DNA from: Terribacillus saccharophilus
GTDB lineage: Bacteria > Bacillota > Bacilli > Bacillales > Amphibacillaceae
DNA length: 64,000 nucleotides
Direction of reading: 5' to 3'
NCBI RefSeq assembly: GCF_002272075.1
Contig: NZ_NPBJ01000022.1
Span: 149,638 to 213,637, forward strand
The notes below the pieces were generated by a model, which saw only the letters and a program-made list of their open reading frames with translations, ran no database searches and had not been told where the DNA came from. The position numbers were made by a program, and so were the translations under genes. Of this stretch, positions 36,901 through 45,331 are shown piece by piece; the stretch's first letter is position 1, and every line of letters begins with the position of its first letter.

Positions 36901-38418
36901 ATGATGACAATTCCTGGCAGCATGGAAACACGTGCATTGCCACGTATCAAGCGCACGTATATGCGTCCGCGGATCGTAGCGTTCATTCCCGCCCATAATG
37001 AAGAAAAAGCGATTTATGACTGCCTGACTGGTCTGAAAGAGCAGGTACTGCCAAGCGGAGTCGAGCTTGACGTTTTTGTTGTAGCAGACAATTGCACCGA
37101 CCGGACTGAAGAAGTAGCGAAAGAAACCGGCGAAGAGCTTGGATTATCTATTGAAATAATCGTAACAGAAAACAATAAACAGAGAAAAGTCGGAGCGCTT
37201 AACGCCGTTTGGAAAGCTATCTATGGAGACAACATGGACATTTACGAAATGGAACGGACTGATTACCAAATTGCCTATCAGCGTTCTGTCAAGGGCATCC
37301 TCGGAATGGATGCTGACAGCCGATTAGCACCTCGTGCCTTGCAGCACTTATGGGATGGAATGATGAGTTCCCGGAATATCGGCGGTGTGATGGCAAAATA
37401 TACAATGCGAATGCCAAAAAAGAAAAGCCTGCTATCCAAAGATGATCCTTATTACGAGGAAAAGCTTGCTAGCGGCGAGTATGGCGGTGCTATGTCCAGA
37501 TGGTGGACACATCAGCAAAAGCAAGATATGGCAAGCTGGCTTCTCAGTCTGCAATACCGCGGCGGAAGCACGTATGTGCTTGGCGGCCAGGCTACCCTTT
37601 TCCGACCAGAAGCTTTGTATGAGGTAATGCAGAGCAACAAGCTGGATGGACCTTGGCAGAATGACACAGATGTTGAGGATATGCTGCTCACTTGGCAGCT
37701 TCAGAAAAACGGATGGAAAACACTCATCAGTCCGAATGCTCGCTGCTTTGTTGATGCCATGCGCTCTTATCACACCTTCCGGAATCAGCGGGTAAAATGG
37801 AGTTCCGGCACTGTAAATTTGCTAACTGATCGTGATTTGATGTTGAAAACGAGACATACTGGTTACTTATGGCGTTCACAGCTAAAGACGATGATGGATT
37901 TGCTTGTACGCGTACTCTTCGTTCTTCTCTTGGGAGCTGCCATTGCAACAGATCAATTCCTGTGGTCATGGGTATGGTTGATACCAATTGCACTTGCTTC
38001 GGTTCTCAACACAATCCTGGCATTGAAGACACCGATGCATCGACCCATAGATATTATCCTTGCCTTCCTGCTGATAAGCCCAGAGCTTTACTTATGGGTC
38101 AATTTAATGACCTTTGCACAGGTCTGGGCTGAAAAACTGTCAAACGATAAAAAAGATGGCTGGGCTAATCAGTATCAAGCAGAGGCAGGTAAAACGAGAA
38201 GCAAACTTCTGCAAGGTGTCCTTGCCTTGCTGTTGTTCATTAGCATTGCCGTTTTCGCTTGCTACTATTTCCGAGATTACCTGACAAGTGAGGCTGTCCA
38301 GCAAGCGACGAATCCATACTTGATGGCCGGCTGGATCGGACTCACTGGATTGACCATCTTCATGTCCTTCATTATGATCTATCAGATCTGGACTTTGCGC
38401 GGCAGACACCGCGCGTGA
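36901..38418 (+). CDS. membrane glycosyltransferase family 2, cellulose-synthase-like
   Basis: A 505-residue protein: cytosolic GT2 domain (~20-330) and about four membrane segments (~340-410 and ~440-500). Motifs expected of a GT-A processive enzyme are present: FIPAHNEE, VADNCTD, MDADS (DXD), NDTDVEDM (TED-like) and NQRVKWSSG in place of Q(R/Q)xRW. It probably builds or extends a surface polysaccharide; the sugar is unknown. AAAGGAGG lies 11 bases upstream of the ATG. No bcs-like partner genes are adjacent. Confidence 0.82.
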   Translation: MMTIPGSMETRALPRIKRTYMRPRIVAFIPAHNEEKAIYDCLTGLKEQVLPSGVELDVFVVADNCTDRTEEVAKETGEELGLSIEIIVTENNKQRKVGALNAVWKAIYGDNMDIYEMERTDYQIAYQRSVKGILGMDADSRLAPRALQHLWDGMMSSRNIGGVMAKYTMRMPKKKSLLSKDDPYYEEKLASGEYGGAMSRWWTHQQKQDMASWLLSLQYRGGSTYVLGGQATLFRPEALYEVMQSNKLDGPWQNDTDVEDMLLTWQLQKNGWKTLISPNARCFVDAMRSYHTFRNQRVKWSSGTVNLLTDRDLMLKTRHTGYLWRSQLKTMMDLLVRVLFVLLLGAAIATDQFLWSWVWLIPIALASVLNTILALKTPMHRPIDIILAFLLISPELYLWVNLMTFAQVWAEKLSNDKKDGWANQYQAEAGKTRSKLLQGVLALLLFISIAVFACYYFRDYLTSEAVQQATNPYLMAGWIGLTGLTIFMSFIMIYQIWTLRGRHRA

Positions 38419-38423
38419 ATTTG

Positions 38424-38456
38424 ACAGACTGCCCTTTCCTTTGGCAGTCTGTTTGC
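38424..38456 (+). terminator. terminator of the GT2 gene
   Basis: ACAGACTGCC pairs with GGCAGTCTGT around a 9-nt loop, followed by a T-rich tail. Confidence 0.8.
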
Positions 38457-38494
38457 TTTATAATTGGAGCAATAGATAGAAAGAAGGGATTCCT

Positions 38495-39250
38495 TTGTTG
38501 TTCCGGCCATGCATCGATTTACATAATGGACAAGTGAAACAGATCGTCGGCTCGTCAATTACAGCTGAAAGTGATCATGTTGTTGAAAATTTCGTATCCG
38601 CTCATGATTCAGCCTACTATGCTAATCTTTTCAAGGAAAAACAAATTACCGGAGGGCATGTCATCATGCTTGGTCCTGGTAATGAGTTGGCTGCAATGGA
38701 AGCCTTAAAAGCTTATCCTGGAGGCCTGCAGGTTGGCGGAGGCATTCGACCGGAGAACGCAGCAGACTTTCTTGAAGCCGGAGCCAGCCATGTTATCGTC
38801 ACCTCTTATATTTTCCATGACGGCAAGCTTGATGAGGATCGGCTGCGTAAAATTAATGAAGCTGTCGGCAAAGAACGACTCGTCATTGATTTAAGCTGCA
38901 CATACCATGACGGCAAATGGTTTGTAGCAACGGACCGCTGGACGAAGCGAAGCAGCTTTGAAGTCAATGCGGAGAATTTAGAGATGCTAGCAGCATTCTG
39001 CGATGAATTTCTCATCCATGCAGTAGATGTGGAAGGAAAACGGAATGGAATTCAAGAAGAGCTAGTCTCTCATTTGGCCGCACATATGCCCATTCCCGCA
39101 ACATACGCTGGAGGAATACGTTCCCTTGACGATATCGACCTTTTCCGCCAGCTGACAGATGATCGTATGTGCTATACCATCGGTAGCGCGCTCGATTTAT
39201 TCGGTGGTGATATTCCTTTGGAAGCTGTAGAAAACAAGGAAAAAAGCTAA
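38495..39250 (+). CDS. eukaryotic-type HisA (HIS6-like) isomerase
   Basis: A 251-residue (beta/alpha)8-barrel that matches the eukaryotic HIS6 form of the ProFAR isomerase rather than the bacterial one: RPCIDLHNGQVKQIVG, a FVSAHDSAYYANLFKE stretch, HVIMLGPGN, LQVGGGI, VIDLSC, FLIHAVDVEG, YAGGIRSLDDI and GSALDLFGG. The reaction would be the Amadori rearrangement at step four of histidine synthesis. No other his gene is near. The start is TTG (38495) with AAGAAGGGA upstream. It might be a second HisA, the only one, or a relative with a new substrate. Confidence 0.85.
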   Translation: MLFRPCIDLHNGQVKQIVGSSITAESDHVVENFVSAHDSAYYANLFKEKQITGGHVIMLGPGNELAAMEALKAYPGGLQVGGGIRPENAADFLEAGASHVIVTSYIFHDGKLDEDRLRKINEAVGKERLVIDLSCTYHDGKWFVATDRWTKRSSFEVNAENLEMLAAFCDEFLIHAVDVEGKRNGIQEELVSHLAAHMPIPATYAGGIRSLDDIDLFRQLTDDRMCYTIGSALDLFGGDIPLEAVENKEKS

Positions 39251-39282
39251 GACCCTACCGAAAGTCGGAAGGGCCTTTTTTT
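39251..39282 (+). terminator. terminator of the HisA-like gene
   Basis: CCCT-A-CCGA pairs with TCGG-A-AGGG around an AAG loop (39253-39273), followed by seven T residues. Confidence 0.85.
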
Positions 39283-39619
39283 ATTTCAGTTTATCTGTAA
39301 AATTCGATAGGAAACCTTGTGCTTTCTCAGTCAGATTTCCGACGACATCATTAGCTTGGTCCGTTAAGCCTTGTGCAGCTTCTGTACCTTGATCAACTGC
39401 TTCCTGCCCTAATGCTGTCCCTTGTTCTGTCAGCTCAGCAGCCTGATCTGCTAAATTATCGACGCCTGCTGCTTCTGTCACTTGGTCGACAGCTTGCTGT
39501 GCTTGCTCGGTTACTTGCTCACCATTCAGCAGTTCCCCTGCTTTATTCACAAGCTCTTCTGGTGCTATATCACTTATCTTGTTGCCGATAAGCTCTTTAA
39601 AGGAATCAAAAAGACCCAT
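39281..39619 (-). CDS. small Gln/Ala-rich helical protein (LEA-like)
   Basis: One hundred and twelve residues; after MGLFDSFKELIGNKI the sequence is almost wholly amphipathic helix rich in Gln, Ala, Thr, Glu and Asp with imperfect repeats (EQAQQAVDQVTEAAG, DQAAELTEQGTALGQ, DQGTEAAQGLTDQA). Such composition resembles LEA or apolipoprotein-like stress proteins. No known family is certain. AGGAGGT six bases before the ATG at 39619 rules out a longer upstream start. Confidence 0.65.
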   Translation of the reverse strand: MGLFDSFKELIGNKISDIAPEELVNKAGELLNGEQVTEQAQQAVDQVTEAAGVDNLADQAAELTEQGTALGQEAVDQGTEAAQGLTDQANDVVGNLTEKAQGFLSNFTDKLK

Positions 39620-39710
39620 ACATACACCTCCTATGGGTTCACTATATGGCATCAGTGTTCTATATACAACTTTCACACAGCAATTTTCATGTAAAGAATC
39701 TGTGAACATT

Positions 39711-40604
39711 CTATAGCTGCGCTGTATAATCCCATACATCCGCCAAAGACGTTTCCAAGGAGCGAGTTGGCTCCCATCCTAACGCCCTGATTTTTTCCGA
39801 CTTCATCGGCAGCTTCATTTCCATCGCTTCTTCTGTTTCAGACTGTATGGAAAAGTCAAAGCTACTTACTCGTCGGAACTGTGACAGAATCTCACCTAAT
39901 GAAACCCAGCGGCCAGAAGTAATTTCATACGCTTCTCCAGCAGTTCCTTCGATAAATAGTGTCTCGTAAGCATTGACCAAATCTCTGACATCGATAAAAT
40001 CTCGTGTCACCGCTGCATTACCGACCTGAAATTGTGATTTCCCTGATACCTGCAGTTGTCTTAACTGTTTCGCAAATAAGGTACAAACACCATTCGAAAC
40101 TCCAGGTCCAATAATATTGGAAGGTTTGGCGATCATCACATCGACTTGAAAAAGATTATGCCACGCCAGCCCAACCGTCGTCTGCATTGTTTTCGTAAGA
40201 CTGTATGGATGAGTCGGAGATGCTGCACTGCTTAGTTCATCCTGCAATACACTTCCAGCGATTACCACACGCGCCGATAGTCCAAGGGCCCGTACAGATT
40301 CAACGAGATGAAGCGTTGAATCCACATTTGCCTGCCAGCTTTTGAAAGGCGTTTTCCATGATGCAGGTACACTGTTCTCCCCTGCAAGATGGAGGACATA
40401 GTCCGGTTTAGCATCCTCCATCAACTTATGAACAGCAGTCTTATCACTTAGGTCAAGGGAATGGATATGCAACGCCTCTTGATTCATGTTCAATTTGGTA
40501 TTCCGAATAACTGCGTCAACGATATAGCCTTTGTCCAGAAAATACTGTACTGCATGTCGACCGGTAAATCCACTTGCTCCTGTAATCAAGATCCGCTTAC
40601 TCAT
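39711..40604 (-). CDS. extended SDR sugar-nucleotide epimerase/reductase
   Basis: A 297-residue extended SDR: GASGFTGRH cofactor motif (9-17), HLAGENSVP, catalytic YSLTK and AKPSNIIGPG. The GFTGRH and GSVL..D pattern recalls GDP-4-keto-6-deoxymannose reductases (Rmd), though the substrate cannot be fixed. AGGAGG precedes the ATG. It is the last gene of a minus-strand run with the DUF1796, GalE-like and GT4 genes, with short gaps. Confidence 0.8.
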   Translation of the reverse strand: MSKRILITGASGFTGRHAVQYFLDKGYIVDAVIRNTKLNMNQEALHIHSLDLSDKTAVHKLMEDAKPDYVLHLAGENSVPASWKTPFKSWQANVDSTLHLVESVRALGLSARVVIAGSVLQDELSSAASPTHPYSLTKTMQTTVGLAWHNLFQVDVMIAKPSNIIGPGVSNGVCTLFAKQLRQLQVSGKSQFQVGNAAVTRDFIDVRDLVNAYETLFIEGTAGEAYEITSGRWVSLGEILSQFRRVSSFDFSIQSETEEAMEMKLPMKSEKIRALGWEPTRSLETSLADVWDYTAQL

Positions 40605-40616
40605 ACGTACCTCCTA

Positions 40617-41240
40617 TCAGATAAGGTGGACATCCTGAAACAGTTGCGACCAAAGCGCATTGTTTCCTTCCCAAATTTCAAGGTTCGGCAGCTCCACACT
40701 GTAGACGTGATTGATTGGCCAATGCTTTTCGACAATACCTGAGACAGGACCATGGTTCACAACCAAGATCCGGAAATCATTGGCAATGATAGTGCGGAGT
40801 ACTCGCTCAAGCTCTGCTGTTTCTTCCAAAGAGGCATTTGTCCTGACAAACAAAATGCGCTGGGCCGTTATCAACTTCTCCAAAAGACGATTGACCCGAC
40901 GATCCAGCTTCTCTTTAACCTGCGGATACATAGCCAAATGCGTCAAGCTGTTATGCGCTGTATCAAAATCGTGACTGGACATAACAAAATTCCTGTCATC
41001 CGACACAAGCAGCATTTGCTCTGTCGCCTTACCTACAATTCGCAGGTTTTCCTGAAGCATGAAATCGGCAAACCGTTTCTCGAACAACTGCGTTACTTTA
41101 GGCAACAGTGGTGTTCCCATCCAGTCAAGCGGACCAGAGAATGGGCGAAGATTATTCTTTTTCATCTGTATTGCTCCAAGACATAAATCGCCCAAACTGA
41201 ACACCGCATCATATCCGCCTTTTATCAGCTCATTTCCCAA
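40617..41240 (-). CDS. DUF1796 (putative papain-like cysteine peptidase) protein
   Basis: A 207-residue soluble protein of the DUF1796 family, marked by YDAVFSLGDLCLGAIQMKKN and LRPFSGPLDWMG near the N-terminus, with Cys20 and a later His as the proposed papain-like pair. Members are often found in polysaccharide or spore-surface loci. Start TTG at 41240 with GGAAGGAG nine bases upstream. It ends 12 bp before the next gene. Confidence 0.78.
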   Translation of the reverse strand: MGNELIKGGYDAVFSLGDLCLGAIQMKKNNLRPFSGPLDWMGTPLLPKVTQLFEKRFADFMLQENLRIVGKATEQMLLVSDDRNFVMSSHDFDTAHNSLTHLAMYPQVKEKLDRRVNRLLEKLITAQRILFVRTNASLEETAELERVLRTIIANDFRILVVNHGPVSGIVEKHWPINHVYSVELPNLEIWEGNNALWSQLFQDVHLI

Positions 41241-41328
41241 CTGGCATCACTCCTTCCTAACCTCCCCTACCTTATATAATTCGCGTCCCGTATCTTACGG
41301 AAGAGCAAACTGTCCAATCTGAGGAGAA

Positions 41329-42231
41329 TTAAGTTTGATGCCAGGTCCTTTTTATGCCTTCCGCCACATCCGTATGGGGCTTCCAGTTTAGTTGTTTCTG
41401 GGTCTTTTCGTTGCAAAGGCAGCTATGGGAAATGTCACCGGCCCTTTCTGATGTGAATTGAACGTCCAAAGCAGGATACAACTGTCTAAAACATTCCACC
41501 AAATCCAAAATGCTCGTACTTTTGCCAGTACTGGCATGAAAAATTCCATTTTGCTGCTGACGCATGGCCGCAAGATTGGCAGTCACGATATCCTTCACAA
41601 AAATAAAATCCCGAGATTGGGAACCATCTCCATTAATCGTAATCGGTTCCTTCCGTTTCAGCTTTTCGGAAAAGACAGCTACAACACCACCTTCTCCCTT
41701 TGGTTTTTGTCTGGATCCATACACATTTCCGTAGCGCAGAATCACATACGGTAACTGATAGAATTTATGGAATAGCTGAATATATTTCTCTGCTGACAGT
41801 TTTGAAGTGCCATAGAAAGAAATCGGATCCGGGATATCATCTTCTTTAATCAATTGCTTTTGAATATTACCGTAAACAGCGGATGTGGATGCAAAAATAA
41901 ATCGCTTCACCCCGGCCGTCCGGCTCGCTTCCAGCATATTGATCGTTCCGCCGATATTGACATCCGCGTCGTGAACCGGAGCAAGGATACTTTTCGTCAC
42001 ATCTGCTTGCGCTGCAAGATGAAACATGACATCCGGCTGTTCCTCGATAACTGCTCGGTACGCACCTGCACTTTTGACATCGAACTGATATAGCTTCACA
42101 TCCTGCGGTATGTTCGCCTCATCACCTGCAGAAAGATCATCTAGGATAACTACTTCGACCCCTTCATTCCGTAATGCTTCCACAAGATGGGAACCAATGA
42201 ACCCTGCTCCTCCAGTCACGATTGCTTTCAT
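41329..42231 (-). CDS. NAD-dependent epimerase/dehydratase (GalE-like)
   Basis: A 300-residue extended SDR: TGGAGFIGSHL cofactor motif, HLAAQADV, STSAVYG, catalytic YGTSK and RYGNVYGSRQ, with a GDGSQSRDFIFVKDI stretch. Best described as a UDP-glucose/UDP-GlcNAc 4-epimerase-like enzyme feeding the neighbouring glycosyltransferases. GGGAGG directly abuts a first ATG at 42237, so the second ATG at 42231, six bases away, is the start. Confidence 0.85.
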   Translation of the reverse strand: MKAIVTGGAGFIGSHLVEALRNEGVEVVILDDLSAGDEANIPQDVKLYQFDVKSAGAYRAVIEEQPDVMFHLAAQADVTKSILAPVHDADVNIGGTINMLEASRTAGVKRFIFASTSAVYGNIQKQLIKEDDIPDPISFYGTSKLSAEKYIQLFHKFYQLPYVILRYGNVYGSRQKPKGEGGVVAVFSEKLKRKEPITINGDGSQSRDFIFVKDIVTANLAAMRQQQNGIFHASTGKSTSILDLVECFRQLYPALDVQFTSERAGDISHSCLCNEKTQKQLNWKPHTDVAEGIKRTWHQT

Positions 42232-42246
42232 CTTCATCCTCCCTAA

Positions 42247-43455
42247 TCAGCTGCTTGGCACAAACCGCTTATAGATTTCCAGAAGACGATCCACGCCCGC
42301 TTCCATCGACCAGTGGTTTACTCCCCATTCACGTGCCTGCTCCCCTAGAACTTGGCGATAAGCATCATCATCCAGAAGTGTCTGGACTGCACTCAGCAGC
42401 GCAGCTGTATTAGCTTTTGGCACTATCAAGCCAGTCACCCCGTGATTCACCATCTCAGTGAGTCCTCCTGCATCTGTGACGATAACTGCTTTCCCGCTGA
42501 TCTGTGCCTCGATAACACTCAATGGTTGGTTATCCATCAGGCTAGGGAGTACGCAAATATCCGCAAGCTTCAATAGGACTGGCACATCCTCCCTCTTTCC
42601 AAGGAATAGTACTTGCTTTTGCATACCAAGTTCTTTCACACGCGATTCGAGATGCTGCTTCCATTCGCCTTCTCCAATGATCCAGCAAACCCAATCGTCG
42701 CGGTCCTTCAACGAAGCCAGCGAATCAATCAGATAGTCTAAGCCTTTTAGTTCTATCAGTCTTCCAGCATAAACGATTACTTTCTTATCAGGAGGAGCCT
42801 GTATTGTAGTAGGTTTAGCTTGCTCTTCTAGGAAAGTATCAACAGTGAACCCATAATGGAGCTTTTCGAATTGTTCTTTAGGTACACCGAATTCCTCTAT
42901 CATTACTTCCTGCAACCAGTCATTTGCCGTTATTGTTACGTCTGCACTGGAAGCTCCCAATCTTTCAATCTCGTCAAAGTAGGGTCTTGCCAGATCAGAT
43001 GTAGGGGATTTATGGATTGTCTGCAGCTGATGCCGAATTTCGTGTGATACCAATCCATGCAAGGTAGCTACAAGTGGCACCCCCTCCGGTCGCACCCGAT
43101 CGATTGCTACGGTAGAAATGACGTCGTGTGTGTGGATGATGTCATATTCACCCAGCCCAAACTCTGCCGCTGCAAGTTCATACGTGTAGCGCTGAACTTC
43201 GGTATATTCCACCAGATGGTTTTGATAGACCTTAGGAAATTTCTCTTTCTGAAGAATACTGTACACATAGGGAGACCAACGATCCCGAGCTATTGTCTTA
43301 CCACCGGAAAGCTGTACATATGTGTTCTCTCCGCCGTACCCCATAATATCCGCTGTATGCCCTAACTCTTCCAATCGGCTTTTCAATTGAGATAAATATT
43401 TCCATACTCCGCCAAGATGCGGAATGGACCAATAAGTTGCCAGTAAAATCTTCAC
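42247..43455 (-). CDS. GT4-family glycosyltransferase
   Basis: A 402-residue retaining glycosyltransferase of GT-B fold: N-terminal GGVWKYL acceptor-side loop, YAGRLIELKGLDYLIDSL at the start of the nucleotide-sugar half, and the E(x)7E region SVIEAQISGKAVIVTDAGG. It shares its N-terminal pattern (Y..PH.GG.W) with the GT4 gene at 49168, so the two look like paralogues within one locus. GTG start with GGAGG eight bases upstream. A sigma-K-like promoter lies before it. Confidence 0.87.
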   Translation of the reverse strand: MKILLATYWSIPHLGGVWKYLSQLKSRLEELGHTADIMGYGGENTYVQLSGGKTIARDRWSPYVYSILQKEKFPKVYQNHLVEYTEVQRYTYELAAAEFGLGEYDIIHTHDVISTVAIDRVRPEGVPLVATLHGLVSHEIRHQLQTIHKSPTSDLARPYFDEIERLGASSADVTITANDWLQEVMIEEFGVPKEQFEKLHYGFTVDTFLEEQAKPTTIQAPPDKKVIVYAGRLIELKGLDYLIDSLASLKDRDDWVCWIIGEGEWKQHLESRVKELGMQKQVLFLGKREDVPVLLKLADICVLPSLMDNQPLSVIEAQISGKAVIVTDAGGLTEMVNHGVTGLIVPKANTAALLSAVQTLLDDDAYRQVLGEQAREWGVNHWSMEAGVDRLLEIYKRFVPSS

Positions 43456-43500
43456 TCTTATACCTCCATTACGTTAAAAACACCCGTTTATAAGCTCTAC

Positions 43501-43527
43501 CAGTATATGGTTCACAGCAAAGCATGT
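43501..43527 (-). promoter_or_regulatory. possible sigma-K promoter before the GT4 gene
   Basis: The minus strand reads AC (43526-43527), 16 bp, CATATACTG (43501-43509). This differs from the sigma-K pattern AC-N16/17-CATANNNTA only at the last base. It is about 46 bp from the GTG start. Confidence 0.4.
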
Positions 43528-43571
43528 GCCTGGCATATGAAAAAGCCTCCTGCATCAGCAGGAAGCTCCAA

Positions 43572-44069
43572 TCAATCAGGGATGACCGCAAGTATGTCTG
43601 AATCCGGTATGGTTATACGACTGTTATTGATTAAGATCGTTCTAGTCCCATCAGCATTCAGTTCTGTTTGGAAACCATGTATGTGATCAGGATGGAACGG
43701 AACAGGCGTCGCAGGAATGAGCTTCGGTGGGGTCGGTACCTGAGCACCTTCCGCAGGTGCAGGTGGTGCAGCTGCTGTTACAGCCGGTTCAACAATATCA
43801 TTTACTTCTGTTACAGGAAGCTCCGCTACTGGAGTCGGCGCCATATCCACTATAGGTATAGGCGTTTCTTCTACTGAAGAAATCGGCCCAATCTCTGTCA
43901 GCATTACTGGCTGTGCTTCCTCTACTATTTCAACCGGGGGTACTGCAGGAGTCAGAAACGAAGCCGGGAATCCTCTGCCAGGAGATAAAGCCCCTCCCCA
44001 GATGGTACCGCCTGACCATGCACCTTCCTGCCTCCTGCGATATATACGTGTAAGAATTTGATTTGACAC
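43572..44069 (-). CDS. Pro-rich putative surface protein with GGTxWGG motif
   Basis: A 165-residue protein without signal peptide. A basic N-terminus (RIYRRRQEG) is followed by GGTIWGGALSPGRGFP (20-35), a long Pro/Ala/Val/Glu-rich region (~40-125), and a compact C-terminus with beta-strand patterns (RTILINNSRITIPDSD). The GGT motif recurs in the 51027 protein. GTG at 44069 has GGAAAGG nine bases upstream; longer frames start inside the promoter region. Absence of a signal peptide plus low complexity fits a spore-coat or exosporium protein assembled in the mother cell, which is inference. Confidence 0.6.
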   Translation of the reverse strand: MSNQILTRIYRRRQEGAWSGGTIWGGALSPGRGFPASFLTPAVPPVEIVEEAQPVMLTEIGPISSVEETPIPIVDMAPTPVAELPVTEVNDIVEPAVTAAAPPAPAEGAQVPTPPKLIPATPVPFHPDHIHGFQTELNADGTRTILINNSRITIPDSDILAVIPD

Positions 44070-44177
44070 AATTATCATCCTTTCCACAGCCAGTATATGA
44101 GCATGATTCACCTTTGCCACCAAACGTAAAAAAACACCTTACTCTGTGTTTCCATCCAATCCATTTGGCTAAGCTTC

Positions 44178-44239
44178 CATATACTAATCTACGAAACTAC
44201 GATTTTGAAAGAAAACTTTGATTTTGAAGGAGGTTAATT
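44178..44239 (+). promoter_or_regulatory. leader of the UDP-sugar operon with sporulation-type -10 box
   Basis: CATATACTA at 44178-44186 fits the -10 pattern CATANNNTA shared by sigma-K (and CATANNNT of sigma-E), but a -35 AC at 16-17 bp is missing. Two near copies of GATTTTGAAAG follow (44201-44211, and GATTTTGAAGG at 44220-44230), the second containing the ribosome site. Confidence 0.35.
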
Positions 44240-45331
44240 GTGAAGGTCTTAACTGTGTTAGGAACACGTCCGGAAATTATTAGATTATCACTAATAATTA
44301 AGAAGCTCGATAAATTCGCAGATTCGCATATCCTCGTTCACACCGGCCAGAACTACACCTCAACCTTAAGTGATGTGTTTTTTGACGAAATGCAAATCCG
44401 CAAACCGGACTATATTCTGTCCCAGAGCCAGCAAACATTAGGAGAACAGCTGGCCACTATGTATAAGGAACTGGAAATCATCCTGAATCAGGAACTTCCT
44501 GATAAAGTATTAGTTCTTGGAGATACAAATAGCGCCTTAAGTGCACTGCTTGCAGAGCGAATGCGAATACCTGTCGTTCATATGGAAGCTGGGAATCGCT
44601 GCTTTGATTTGGAAGTTCCAGAAGAGAAAAACCGTCGTGTCATCGATGCTATTTCGACTCTCAATCTTCCTTATACACCGGGCAGCAGAGAAAACCTGCT
44701 CCGAGAAGGACTCCCTACACAACGTGTAATTATATCCGGCAATCCAATCTACGAAGTATTGAAACATTATGAGTCTGACATCCGAAGCAGCCGGATTCTG
44801 AAAGAACTCAAGCTGAGAAAAAATGATTATCTGCTTTCAACCATCCATAGAGCAGAAAATGTCGATCACATTGATAGACTTCAAGAAATTCTGCTAGGCC
44901 TTAGTGAAACAGCTGAGAAGCTTCAAAAACGTTTGATTTGCAGCATCCACCCGCGTACAAAATCTAAGATAACCAAAACCGACGAATTGACACTTAGTCC
45001 ACTCGTCGAATTTCATGAACCTTTCGGTTTTTTCGATTTTGTCACACTTGAAAAGCACGCTTATCTGGCTCTGACTGACAGCGGCACTGTACAAGAAGAA
45101 TGTTGTCTATTTCACACACCGACCGTAACGGTTCGAAAAACGACCGAACGTCCTGAGACCGTAGCGTGCGGAAGCAATATGGTGTCTGGCATTAGCGCTG
45201 AAGCTATCCAACGCTGTGCAACGATAATGGCATCGGCCTCAAAAAATTGGGAGTTTCCTTCAGGATATGCAGACCTGCATGTCTCGGATAAAGTGATTAA
45301 AATTCTTTTAGGAGGTTTGGAAATTGTTTAA
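44240..45331 (+). CDS. UDP-N-acetylhexosamine 2-epimerase (WecB/WbvD/CapG-like)
   Basis: A 363-residue non-hydrolysing UDP-sugar 2-epimerase: LGTRPEIIRLS at the N-terminus, HTGQNY, DVLGDTNS-type VLVLGDTNSALS, HMEAGNRCFD, EEKNRRVIDAIS and LTDSGTVQEE. Together with the next two genes it fits the WbvB-WbvR-WbvD or CapE-F-G set, where this enzyme makes the final C2 inversion; it could instead make UDP-ManNAc. Start GTG with AAGGAGG upstream. It overlaps the next gene by 8 bp. Confidence 0.85.
   Translation: MKVLTVLGTRPEIIRLSLIIKKLDKFADSHILVHTGQNYTSTLSDVFFDEMQIRKPDYILSQSQQTLGEQLATMYKELEIILNQELPDKVLVLGDTNSALSALLAERMRIPVVHMEAGNRCFDLEVPEEKNRRVIDAISTLNLPYTPGSRENLLREGLPTQRVIISGNPIYEVLKHYESDIRSSRILKELKLRKNDYLLSTIHRAENVDHIDRLQEILLGLSETAEKLQKRLICSIHPRTKSKITKTDELTLSPLVEFHEPFGFFDFVTLEKHAYLALTDSGTVQEECCLFHTPTVTVRKTTERPETVACGSNMVSGISAEAIQRCATIMASASKNWEFPSGYADLHVSDKVIKILLGGLEIV

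Noticed and set aside
44091..44099. CATATACTG as a sporulation promoter for the 43572-44069 gene
   Set aside because: It lies so near the ribosome site that the transcript would begin inside it, and there is no -35 AC.
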